From: Sandaracinus amylolyticus
GTDB taxonomy: Bacteria > Myxococcota_A > Polyangia > Polyangiales > Sandaracinaceae
Length of the DNA stretch: 64,000 nucleotides
Reading direction: 5' to 3'
Assembly: GCF_000737325.1 (NCBI RefSeq)
Contig: NZ_CP011125.1
Location: 9,114,001 to 9,178,000, forward strand
Shown: positions 1 through 7,745 of the stretch, in pieces
Layout of the letters: every line of letters begins with the position of its first letter
How positions within the stretch are numbered: position 1 is the first letter of the stretch
The notes under the pieces: generated by a model
What the model was told of the DNA's origin: nothing
Databases searched by the model: none
What the model saw: only the letters and a program-made list of their open reading frames with translations
Made by a program: the position numbers and the translations under genes

Positions 1-378
1 CTCGTCGTGCAGGGCCTGACCGAGATCATCGGTGAGAGCCGGCAGGACATCACGACCGACACCGTGCCGGACGCGGCGGAGACGCGCCTGCCGGCGGGCT
101 TCGACACGACCGACTTCATCAAGGCGATCCGTCCGGTCCGCGGCATCCCGGAGATGCCCGCGGGCTACGACCGCCGCGACGAGACGACCTTCTACAACGT
201 CGCGCCCGACACGCGTGTCGTGTTCGAGGCCGACTTCTACAACGACTTCCAGCCCGGCGGCGCGACCGCGCAGGTGTTCCGCGCGACCATCCGGACGCTC
301 GGCCGCGCGCGCAGCGTCGTCGACAGCCGCGAGGTCTTCATGGTCGTTCCGGCCGAGGGTGGTGGCGGCCCGATCTGA
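1..378 (+). CDS. C-terminal part of an unknown protein (5' end outside window)
   Basis: The reading frame is open from the first base and stops at 376-378, so only the last 125 residues are visible. The segment is hydrophilic, with a beta-rich tail (around VVFEADFYNDF and VFRATIRTLGRA) and a short Gly-Pro end. It has no membrane anchor, Cys motif or catalytic signature. The tail resembles, from memory, the C-terminal beta domain of some myxobacterial von Willebrand factor A-type proteins, but the VWA core would lie upstream and cannot be checked. A strong intrinsic terminator follows at 415-443, so this is the last gene of its transcript. Confidence 0.6.
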   Translation, partial: LVVQGLTEIIGESRQDITTDTVPDAAETRLPAGFDTTDFIKAIRPVRGIPEMPAGYDRRDETTFYNVAPDTRVVFEADFYNDFQPGGATAQVFRATIRTLGRARSVVDSREVFMVVPAEGGGGPI

Positions 379-414
379 CGGCACGTCCCCCTGAGTGACT
401 GTTTCGAGAACGAG

Positions 415-443
415 GCCGGGATGGGCGACCATCCCGGCTTTTT
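415..443 (+). terminator. Intrinsic terminator after the first gene
   Basis: A perfect 9-bp GC-rich stem (415-423 with 430-438, loop ggcgac) is followed directly by TTTTT at 439-443 and more pyrimidines. It separates the truncated first gene from the aminotransferase. Confidence 0.9.
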
Positions 444-515
444 CTCTTGTTCCACCGCGGGTTTTGACGCAGCGCGCCTAGCGACGCACCGCGTCATGTG
501 ATATGGCGCGCCCGC

Positions 516-1718
516 ATGCCGTCCCTCGCCTCGCGCCTCTCGGTCATCAAGCCCTCGGCGACGATCGCCATCTCGGACCGCGCTGCGGCCCTCCGCGCCC
601 AGGGGATCGACGTGATCTCGTTCGGCGTGGGCGAGCCGGACTTCCCGACGCCGGCGCACATCCGCGAGGCGGCGAAGGCGGCGATCGACAAGGGCGCGAC
701 GAAGTACACGCGGGTCCGCGGCATCGCCCCGCTGATCACGGCGATCCAGGACGACTGCGAGAAGCGCCGCGGCGTGCGCCCGGGCGCGGACGAGATCGTC
801 TGCTCGGTCGGCGCGAAGCACACCCTCTACAACCTCGCGGTCGCGCTCTTCGAGCCGGGCGACGAGGTGATCATCCCTGCTCCGTATTGGGTGAGCTACC
901 CGGAGCAGGTGCTGCTCGTCGGCGCGACGCCGAAGATCGTCGAGACGCGCGAGGAGGACGGGTTCCTGCTGCGCCCCGACGCGCTCGAGAAGGCGATCGG
1001 GCCCAAGACGAAGGGCCTCGTGCTCTGCTCGCCGTCGAACCCGACGGGCGGCGCGTACTCGGAGGAGAAGCTCCGCGCGATCGCGGCGGTGCTCGCGAAG
1101 CACCCGAACGTCTGGGTGATCGTCGACGAGATCTACGCGCAGCTGGTGTACGGCGGGTTCCAGCAGCGCTCGCTGCTCTCGATCGCGCCCGAGCTGCGCG
1201 ATCGGCTCGTCATCGTCGACGGCGCGAGCAAGACGTACGCGATGACCGGCTGGCGCATGGGCTGGATGATCGCGCCCAAGGCGCTCTGCGACGCGTGCGA
1301 GATGGTGCAGAGCCAGTCGACGACGAACCCGACGTCGTTCGTGCAGCACGCGACGATCGCCGCGCTCCAGGGCGACAAGGCCGAGCTCGACGCGATGGTG
1401 CGCGAGTTCGAGGCGCGTCGCGATCTGATGGTCAGCGGGCTCAACGGGGTGCCCGGGATCACGTGCCGCGTGCCCGAGGGCGCGTTCTACGCGTTCCCGA
1501 GCGTGAAGGGCCTCCTCGGGAAGAAGACCGCGGACGGGACGGTGCTCGCCGACGACGTCGCGGTCGCGTCGTGGATGCTCGAGGAAGCGAAGAGCGCGGT
1601 GGTGCCGGGCTCGGCGTTCGGCGCGCCGGGGTACGTGCGGCTCAGCTACGCGACGTCGCGCGAGCTGATCTCGAGCGGGGTCGCGCGCATCGCGGCGGCG
1701 GTGAAGACGCTGCGCTGA
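516..1718 (+). CDS. aspC: Class I PLP-dependent aminotransferase, aspartate type
   Basis: 400-residue fold-type I aminotransferase that would move the amino group between aspartate and 2-oxoglutarate in the cytoplasm. The start of the protein (KPSATIAISDRAAALRAQG) and GVGEPDFPTP are typical of the Thermus/Bacillus-type aspartate aminotransferases. SPSNPTGG and VDEIYAQLVYGG carry the usual PLP-contacting Asn and Asp. The Schiff-base lysine is in GASKTYAMTGWR near residue 238, and the substrate-carboxylate Arg is in VRLSYATS near the C-terminus. I chose ATG 516; an in-frame ATG at 498 would add six residues not expected in the family. It is flanked by a terminator upstream and an intergenic repeat downstream, so it looks monocistronic. 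Prephenate- or other 2-oxo-acid specificity cannot be excluded. Confidence 0.9.
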   Translation: MPSLASRLSVIKPSATIAISDRAAALRAQGIDVISFGVGEPDFPTPAHIREAAKAAIDKGATKYTRVRGIAPLITAIQDDCEKRRGVRPGADEIVCSVGAKHTLYNLAVALFEPGDEVIIPAPYWVSYPEQVLLVGATPKIVETREEDGFLLRPDALEKAIGPKTKGLVLCSPSNPTGGAYSEEKLRAIAAVLAKHPNVWVIVDEIYAQLVYGGFQQRSLLSIAPELRDRLVIVDGASKTYAMTGWRMGWMIAPKALCDACEMVQSQSTTNPTSFVQHATIAALQGDKAELDAMVREFEARRDLMVSGLNGVPGITCRVPEGAFYAFPSVKGLLGKKTADGTVLADDVAVASWMLEEAKSAVVPGSAFGAPGYVRLSYATSRELISSGVARIAAAVKTLR

Positions 1719-1803
1719 GAGTGCTCGTCCCGCAGATCCCGGACGGGAGCGCGCGAAGCGCGCGGACGGTAGGGACCGGCGGGCGAGCCGATTTTGACAG
1801 TCG
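1719..1803. repeat. Intergenic repeat element, copy A (second copy at 14361-14446)
   Basis: About 85 bp lying between the convergent aminotransferase and the 1812-2216 gene. It matches 14361-14446 over nearly its whole length: shared blocks include gagtgctcgtcccgc, cggacgggagcgcgcgaa and gggaccggcgggcgagccga. It contains short inverted repeats (tcccg/cggga and cgcgc-gaa-gcgcg) and ends in gattttgac. It may act as a terminator or be a REP-like element. Confidence 0.75.
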
Positions 1804-1811
1804 GTGAGCGC

Positions 1812-2216
1812 TCAGGCGCGCTTGCGGGCGTCACGCATCTCGCGGACCGCTTGGAGCGCCTCTTCGTACGTCTCGAACAGGTTCGAGCGCATGCCGCTCT
1901 TCTGGTGCTTGAGCGCCTCGGTCCGGATGTACGAGCGCAGCACCGGGTCGTTCGCCGCGTAGCGCACCGCGCCCGCGAGCCGCGCGTTCCACTTCGCGGC
2001 GCGGGCGCCGTAGTGCGCCGCGACGGCCGGGCTGCCGATCTCGACGTCCTTCCAGCAGATCATCGCGTAGCGCCCGGGGTACTTCTCGGCGAGCGCGTCG
2101 AGCTCGTCGAAGATCGCGTCGACCATCTCGATCGTGCTCGCCTTGATGCCCGTCGCGTCGACGAAGAGGAGGTCGTTCTCGGCGTCGTAACGAGAGATCC
2201 GGCGCGGGAGCTTCAC
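1812..2216 (-). CDS. Small conserved protein, STAS/SpoIIAA-like in appearance
   Basis: 134 residues starting at a GTG (2214-2216). The opening RRISRYDAENDLLFVDATGIKASTIEMVDAIFDEL looks like a strand-turn-strand followed by a helix, as in SpoIIAA-like STAS proteins. The middle has a conserved-looking KDVEIGSPAVAAHYG stretch, and the tail is a charged helix. There is no signal peptide or metal motif, so it is probably cytosolic. It stands alone between a convergent repeat element and the MYXO-CTERM gene upstream on the same strand. The fold call comes from sequence appearance only, and no function is assigned. Confidence 0.7.
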   Translation of the reverse strand: MKLPRRISRYDAENDLLFVDATGIKASTIEMVDAIFDELDALAEKYPGRYAMICWKDVEIGSPAVAAHYGARAAKWNARLAGAVRYAANDPVLRSYIRTEALKHQKSGMRSNLFETYEEALQAVREMRDARKRA

Positions 2217-2262
2217 GCCCCGATTCGTCGCCCGGAAGACGGGCGTCGCGCAACCGCGAAGC

Positions 2263-3687
2263 TCAGGCGCGACGGCGGCGCATGACGAGGATCATCGCGA
2301 ACGCCGCGATGCCGAGGGCGCCGATGGGCGACCCACCTCCGGTGCCGGCGCTGCGACACGCACAGCCGCCCGCGGTGTCGGGCCCACCGCGACGCCCTGC
2401 ATCGCCCGCGAAGCCGCCGTCGGCGCCCGCGACGCCGACGCCCTCGAGCCGCACGATCACCGTGGACTCGTCGGGGTCGTCGCTGTCGAGGAAGAGCATC
2501 GCCGCCGCCTCGCCGACCTCGACCGGCGCGAAGGCGACCTCGACGCTGCGCGAGCTGCGCGGCGGGACGACGACGGTGGTCGTGTCGAGCGCGAAGGGCT
2601 CGCGCGCCGCGCGCGGGGTGACGCGGAGCTCGGCCTCGCCCTCGTTGCGGATCTCGAGGAGCTGGGTCGTGCTCAGGCCGAGCTCGACCTCGCCGAAGTC
2701 GACGTTGCGCGGCTCGATGCGCAGATCGGGCAGCGGGACGTGGACGGTCACGCTGGGGAAGCGGATCTCGCGATCGAGATCGAGCAGCGGGACGTCGAGC
2801 GTCGTGATCGGGAGGTCGAAGCGGCGTCCCGCGATCTCGACGAAGAGCGCGGGCGCGACCGCGACGACGCCGTCGTAGTCGAGGTCACCGACCGGCGTGA
2901 TGACGACGTCCTTCGCGGCGCCGAAGCCGGTCTCGCCCTCGTCGGCGGTGGCGACCGTCGAGCCACCCTCGGTGACGATCGGGAGCGCGGCGTCGCCGAT
3001 CTCGATGCGCGTGGTCTGGTACGCGGCGCTCATGCGCGGCTGGAAGTCGACGACGAGCCCACCGCCGATCCCGGGCAGCGGGATGATCGCGTCGGTGATG
3101 TCGACCTCGTAGCGGAACGGCGTCGTCATGTCGCTGATCGCGACCGGACGCGGCAGCTGCGGCGGAAGGAGCATCGAGTCGAAGCCGACCATCGCGGCGA
3201 GGCGCAGGTCGCGCGGGATGTTGCCGGGGAGCGGGATGTCGCCCTCCCACGTGTAGCGGGTGCCCGCGACGGTCACGTCGAAGCGCACCTTCGCGACGAT
3301 CTCGAGGCCGTAGTCGATCGACAGGCGTCCGCTGCCCGGTGTGCCCGGCACCGCGATCGAGAGCGGCGCGGGCCAGAACGTGATGCTGCGCCCCGCGAGA
3401 CCGATCTCCGTCTCGCCGCCTCCGGCGATCGCGAATCGCACCTGGAGCGGAGAGCCCGAGGGGATCCATCCGGTGTCGTACGAGAAGGAGTCGAAGAAGC
3501 CTTCGCGATAGTGGAACTCGAGATCACCGGACTCGTGACACCCGTCGCGCAGCTCGGGGCACGTGGTGATCGGGACGCCTTCCTGCGCGTGCGAGCGCGC
3601 TGGAAATGCCGCGAAGATCGCGAGGAGCGAGGCGGTGAAGAGGCTCGACGACGCGTCGAGAATTCGATCAAGCAAGCGCGTGCTCAT
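2263..3687 (-). CDS. Secreted Ig/ASPM-like protein with MYXO-CTERM tail
   Basis: 474 residues starting at ATG 3687. A signal peptide (residues 1-35, ending in ARSHAQ) leads into a beta-rich region of about 300 residues. An Ig-like block near 335-430 (IEPRNVDFGEVELGLSTTQLLEIRNEGEAEL) is of the ASPM/SPD-2/Hydin or choice-of-anchor type. The C-terminus has a Gly-rich linker with paired cysteines (GGCACRS), a hydrophobic segment and MRRRRA. That is the MYXO-CTERM sorting-signal layout, which in myxobacteria directs proteins to the envelope and is processed by a dedicated protease. The ligand or role is unknown. It is divergent from the lipoprotein at 3892, with a 204-bp shared upstream region. 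Confidence 0.85.
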   Translation of the reverse strand: MSTRLLDRILDASSSLFTASLLAIFAAFPARSHAQEGVPITTCPELRDGCHESGDLEFHYREGFFDSFSYDTGWIPSGSPLQVRFAIAGGGETEIGLAGRSITFWPAPLSIAVPGTPGSGRLSIDYGLEIVAKVRFDVTVAGTRYTWEGDIPLPGNIPRDLRLAAMVGFDSMLLPPQLPRPVAISDMTTPFRYEVDITDAIIPLPGIGGGLVVDFQPRMSAAYQTTRIEIGDAALPIVTEGGSTVATADEGETGFGAAKDVVITPVGDLDYDGVVAVAPALFVEIAGRRFDLPITTLDVPLLDLDREIRFPSVTVHVPLPDLRIEPRNVDFGEVELGLSTTQLLEIRNEGEAELRVTPRAAREPFALDTTTVVVPPRSSRSVEVAFAPVEVGEAAAMLFLDSDDPDESTVIVRLEGVGVAGADGGFAGDAGRRGGPDTAGGCACRSAGTGGGSPIGALGIAAFAMILVMRRRRA

Positions 3688-3891
3688 GTTCGGCTCGAGC
3701 CGATGTTCGAGAAAAGCGCGACGATCTGCAATGCCTCGGACTCGGACGCGACTTTTCGCATCGGCGAGCACGCACGAACTGCGTCGCTCGTGCGCGCTTG
3801 TGCTAAGCGTCGAATCCGGATGGCGCCCCTCGCGAGCGACACGATCGCTCGAGCGCGTCCGAGGACGTAAGCCGCAGATTCTTGGCGGATC

Positions 3892-4830
3892 GTGACGCGC
3901 AGCAGAGCCACATGCGATTTCGAGGCTGAGGCGCGACTCGTGGGGTCGTTGCTCCGCGCGCTGTCGACGATCGTCTCGCTGCTGCTCTGTGCAGTGATCG
4001 CCACCGGGTGCTCCGACGAGGAGCGCGAGGAAGCGGGCGAAGGAACGCGCGCGACCGATGGACGTCGCGCGACGACGCCGAGCCCGCCGAGCTACGAGCC
4101 GATCGAGGTCGTGAACGGCGGGACGATCACCGGCAGCGTGCAGTGGGCGGGTGAGCGTCCCGCGCCGATCGAGATCGCGGTGCCGATGCACGCGGCGCGA
4201 TGTGGTGAGTCGCAGCGCTCGCCGGCGATCGAGATCTCGCGGCGCGGCGGCGTGAGCGGCACGGTGGTGTGGCTCGAGGGCATCCGTCGCGGTCGCGCGC
4301 TGCAGGTGCCGGCGGAGCCGGTGGTGGTGTCGATCGCGGACTGCGGGTTCCGGCCGCACGTGGTCGCGGTGCCGGTGGGCGCGCGCGTCGCGTGGCGGAA
4401 CGACGAGCCGATCCTGCACAACGTGCACGCGAGCTTCTTCGAGCGGGCGCGCCCGCCGCGGAGCTGGTTCTCGGAGGGGCTTCCCGAGCAGGGCGCGTCG
4501 CACGAGGTGACGATCGAGCGCGCGGGCGCGGTGCGCGTGGTCGACGACGCGGGGCATCCGTGGATGCTCGGCTGGGTGCACGCGTTCGAGCATCCGTACT
4601 TCGCGGTGAGCGACGCCGAAGGGCGATTCCAGCTCACGGGCATCCCGCCCGGGCAGTACGTGGTGCGGGTGTGGCACGAGGGATTCCTGACGAGCGGAGC
4701 GACGGAGTCGGGACGTCCGGTGTACTCGGCGCCGATCGTGATGAGTCGGCCGGTGACGGTGTCGACGGGGCACGACACGCCGGTGGACTTCGAGGTGGGG
4801 GTCGCTGCGGCGCTCGCTGCCGGGGAGTGA
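3892..4830 (+). CDS. Cupredoxin-like lipoprotein with carboxypeptidase-regulatory-like domain
   Basis: 312 residues from ATG 3892; GTG 3940 is an equally good start and gives a tighter signal peptide. A lipobox (IATGC at about residues 36-40) marks a lipoprotein. After a low-complexity linker comes an Ig-like segment (GTITGSVQWAG), then a plastocyanin-like region near residues 145-235 (VPVGARVAWRNDEPILHNVHASF, later HPWMLGWVHAFEHPYFAV). The His residues and the missing classical Cys make copper binding possible but unproven. A C-terminal beta domain (FQLTGIPPGQYVVRVWHEG) matches the carboxypeptidase-regulatory-like type. It is likely a periplasmic or surface redox or adhesion protein and appears to be transcribed alone. 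Confidence 0.8.
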   Translation: MTRSRATCDFEAEARLVGSLLRALSTIVSLLLCAVIATGCSDEEREEAGEGTRATDGRRATTPSPPSYEPIEVVNGGTITGSVQWAGERPAPIEIAVPMHAARCGESQRSPAIEISRRGGVSGTVVWLEGIRRGRALQVPAEPVVVSIADCGFRPHVVAVPVGARVAWRNDEPILHNVHASFFERARPPRSWFSEGLPEQGASHEVTIERAGAVRVVDDAGHPWMLGWVHAFEHPYFAVSDAEGRFQLTGIPPGQYVVRVWHEGFLTSGATESGRPVYSAPIVMSRPVTVSTGHDTPVDFEVGVAAALAAGE

Positions 4831-4915
4831 TCGCGCTCGGGTGCTGTGACGCGCGATTCGTGAGTCGCAGTCGGCTCGCGCGCGCGTTTCGCGCCGCGCT
4901 CGTCTGCAGTGGCGA

Positions 4916-5560
4916 TCAGTCGCGGGTGGTCGGCGATCGGTGGCGGGCGGCGTGCTCGTCGGCGCTGCGGCGGGCTCGGGCGTGCTGAGCTGCGATCGAC
5001 TCGAGCGTGGTCGGGCCCGCGACCCCGGCGAGCTCGAGCTGGATCGCGAGCGCGGCCTCGAGCGCGGTGCGGTTCGGTGGTGTGGGGCTCTGGTAGAACG
5101 CGCGCCACGCGCGGCTGATCGCGGTCTCGGCGAGCGACGTGTCGAGCAGCGCGCGCTCTTCGGCCGGCCACTCGGCGGCGAGCTCGGTCGTGAGGTCGAC
5201 GCCGGTCCAGGCGCGCGAGATGCGGAGCAGGTTGGCGACCCAGCGGATGCGCCACGCTCGCGAGAGGACGTCCCACGAGACCTCGAGCACGAGGCGCGGG
5301 CTCGGCGACGCGACGTCGCGCGTCACCGCCAGCCACGCCGGGGCGAGCAGCGCGCGGACCTCGGGCTCGCAGTACGGCGCGACGTCGTCGGAGAGATCGG
5401 CGGGCCACATTTGCTCGAGCGCCTCGACGACACGCGCGCCGAGCGGGGTGCGATCGTCGCCCCGCTCCCGCAGACACGCGACGAGGCCGAGACGAACGGC
5501 TTCGGCGCTGCCAGTCGACATCCACACCGAGTCGCCCGCGACCGAGATGATCGCGCCCAT
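4916..5560 (-). CDS. Hypothetical protein
   Basis: 214 residues from ATG 5560. Mostly helical and rich in Arg, Ala and Trp, with no signal peptide, membrane segment or known motif. The start (MGAIISVAGDSVWMSTGSAEAV) is hydrophobic but lacks a cleavage site. Codon third positions are strongly GC, as in neighbouring genes, which supports coding. It lies downstream of the membrane protein at 5631-6761 on the same strand (70-bp gap) and convergent with the cupredoxin lipoprotein. I do not recognise the family. Confidence 0.65.
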   Translation of the reverse strand: MGAIISVAGDSVWMSTGSAEAVRLGLVACLRERGDDRTPLGARVVEALEQMWPADLSDDVAPYCEPEVRALLAPAWLAVTRDVASPSPRLVLEVSWDVLSRAWRIRWVANLLRISRAWTGVDLTTELAAEWPAEERALLDTSLAETAISRAWRAFYQSPTPPNRTALEAALAIQLELAGVAGPTTLESIAAQHARARRSADEHAARHRSPTTRD

Positions 5561-5630
5561 TTCGGCGAGGATACGCGACCCAGGGCGACGACGACGCGAC
5601 GCGAACGAGCGTCCGCGCGCAGGACGCGCG

Positions 5631-6761
5631 TCAGGGCTCCGACGCGGCCTTCGATGCTCGCTCGGCGTCCTCGGCGGGCGCTGGCTCGCGCTCGGCCTCG
5701 GGCTCCGGCTCGCGCTCGATGATCGCGCTCGCGCCGCGCGTGGGCGGGGAGCGCCACCGGAGCGCGGCGCGGCGGAGGCCTTCGGGGTCCGCCGCCTGGG
5801 CCGCGCGCGCCAAGAGGATGATCCCGAGCACCGCGTCGAGGAGCTGGATCGGGCTCCGCGCGGCGTAGCCGCCCGCGATCCACAGCGCCATGCCCGCGCC
5901 GAGCTGGCGCTTCCACGGATCGTCGGACGTCATCCCCGCGAACGCCGCCGCGAAGCCGACCGTCGCGACGAGCACGTAGAGGATCGTCGCTTCCTCGGGG
6001 AGCGCCGCGACGCGGAACGCACCGTAGAGCACCGTGCTGTAGTGCGGCGGGAGCGCGTCCTGTCCGGCCATCGCGAGCGCGATGCCGATCACCAGGACGA
6101 GCGCGGCGGCGCCCCACGAGATCATCGCGCGCCGATCACGCCCGCGCGGCAGCGCCGCGGGCACCAGCACCAGCGGCACGAGCAGCCACGTCAGCTCGCC
6201 GCCGTGACGGCACAGGTAGGCGATCGGGCCGCCGATGCCGCCGCCGAGCACCGCGCGGAGGCTCGCGATCGTGACGACCACGAGCGCCTGGAGCGCCGTC
6301 GCGACCGCGAGGATCAGCGCGACCTTGAGGACTCGGTCGCGGTAGCTCGCGCCCGCCGAGCCGAAGAGCGAGATCAACGCGTTCGTCGCGAACATGCCGA
6401 TCAGCACGATCAGCGGTGTGAGGCGCTCCCGCGGCAACATCAGCGCGATCGTCAGGCTCGGCATCAGGATGCCGGCGAACCCCGCGACCGGGAGGCGCAC
6501 GTAGAGCGGCGCGAACCCCGGCATGCGCAGGTAGGTCGTCAGCGCCGAGACGAGCGCGTAGAGCCCCGCGATGCCGGCGAGGTTCCGCGGGAGCGCGCCC
6601 ATCCGCATCCACTCGAGCAGGACGGGGGCCTCGACGCTCTCCGCGGCGGCGCGCACCACGACGCGGTTGATCGCGAGATCCACGACGGCCGCGAGCGCGG
6701 CGAGGATCGCGAGCGGCGGCGCGGCGCGGAGCGCTTGGACTCGCGGGTCGGACGACGACAC
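5631..6761 (-). CDS. Multi-pass membrane protein of unknown function
   Basis: 376 residues from a GTG start. Roughly nine hydrophobic segments are spread over residues 14-320, followed by a cytoplasmic tail rich in Glu, Pro and Ala (around EREPEPEAEREPAPAEDAE). No transporter signature, His cluster or enzyme motif is visible. It may be co-transcribed with 4916-5560 and is divergent, across 78 bp, from the DUF2135 gene. Membrane location is clear; the role is not. Confidence 0.75.
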   Translation of the reverse strand: MSSSDPRVQALRAAPPLAILAALAAVVDLAINRVVVRAAAESVEAPVLLEWMRMGALPRNLAGIAGLYALVSALTTYLRMPGFAPLYVRLPVAGFAGILMPSLTIALMLPRERLTPLIVLIGMFATNALISLFGSAGASYRDRVLKVALILAVATALQALVVVTIASLRAVLGGGIGGPIAYLCRHGGELTWLLVPLVLVPAALPRGRDRRAMISWGAAALVLVIGIALAMAGQDALPPHYSTVLYGAFRVAALPEEATILYVLVATVGFAAAFAGMTSDDPWKRQLGAGMALWIAGGYAARSPIQLLDAVLGIILLARAAQAADPEGLRRAALRWRSPPTRGASAIIEREPEPEAEREPAPAEDAERASKAASEP

Positions 6762-6839
6762 GGGAGCCGGACCCTAGCACCGTCTGGGACGCGGGTGCGC
6801 ACGAGGAACTCTCGCGTCCCGCCGCTGTCGGAGCGCGAC

Positions 6840-7745
6840 GTGCGTACGGCGCTCGTCCCTCTCGGCGCGGTCCTCGCGGCCGCGCTCGCCTTTCCATCCC
6901 CGGCGATCGCGCAGACGCCGCTCACGGTGTCGATCGAGAGCCCGACACCGGGCGTCGCGGACGTGCACGGCAACGCGACGACGCTCGAGGCCGTGGTGTC
7001 GGACCCGACGCTGCGCACCGCGACGCTCACGATCCACGGCGCGAGCTACTCGGTGCCGATCGAGCACGGGCGGATCACGCAGCAGCTCGTGGTCGCGGGC
7101 GGCGTGAACCGCGTGGGCATCACCGTGCAGCGCGGGGACGAGGTCGCGCGCGACGCGGTCACGTGGTTCGTGCGCGGCGAGACCACCGAGCTGCTCGTGC
7201 TCGCGACGTGGGAGGCGACCGGCGAGATCATCGATCTCTGGGTCCGCGAGCCGGGCGGCGAGACGTGCAAATGGGACCATCGCTCGACCGAGCGCGGCGG
7301 GCGCCTGCTCGACTTCTCGACGAGCGCGATCGGGCTGGGATCGCAGGGGTTCGTCGCGCCCGAGGTCGAGGCGGGGACCTATCGCATCAAGGTCCACTAC
7401 TGGGGCGGCTTCGGCGACGAGGACCAGCGGTGGAGCGGCGACTACGAGCAGCTCATCGGCGAGCTCGACGCCGCGGAGCTCGCGCTCACGACCGCGGTGG
7501 GCGCGCTGCGGGTGATGCGGATGCGCGAGCGTGATCGGCTCGCGGCGCGGCTCGATCGCTGGGCACTGCCCGGGGCGCCGCAGACCGCGGTGCACGTCGA
7601 GGCGATCCTCTTCCCGGGCACGCCCCACGAGCGGCGGTGGCGCTTCGATCGACGGGTCGATCGCACCGGGCACCTCGCGACGCTGGGCGAGATCGAGATC
7701 GACGAGGCGCTGATCCGCGCGGCGCGCGCGGGGCGGGAGCGATGA
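6840..7745 (+). CDS. Secreted DUF2135 (YfaP-like) protein
   Basis: 301 residues from GTG 6840, chosen because it gives a clean signal peptide (VRTALVPL...SPAIAQ). Residues 25-110 form an Ig-like strand pattern. The core near 125-200 (IDLWVREPGGETCKWDHRST, then GLGSQGFVAPEVEAGTYRIKVHYWGG) is a good DUF2135 match: the usual D-L-V-P-G-E block followed by a G-Y-x-V strand. The last 60 residues are a hydrophilic beta segment. Its stop overlaps the ATG of the alpha-2-macroglobulin-like gene by 4 nt, so the two are translationally coupled. The pairing echoes the E. coli yfaS/yfaP neighbourhood and suggests a periplasmic or surface protein that works with the macroglobulin. Confidence 0.8.
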   Translation: MRTALVPLGAVLAAALAFPSPAIAQTPLTVSIESPTPGVADVHGNATTLEAVVSDPTLRTATLTIHGASYSVPIEHGRITQQLVVAGGVNRVGITVQRGDEVARDAVTWFVRGETTELLVLATWEATGEIIDLWVREPGGETCKWDHRSTERGGRLLDFSTSAIGLGSQGFVAPEVEAGTYRIKVHYWGGFGDEDQRWSGDYEQLIGELDAAELALTTAVGALRVMRMRERDRLAARLDRWALPGAPQTAVHVEAILFPGTPHERRWRFDRRVDRTGHLATLGEIEIDEALIRAARAGRER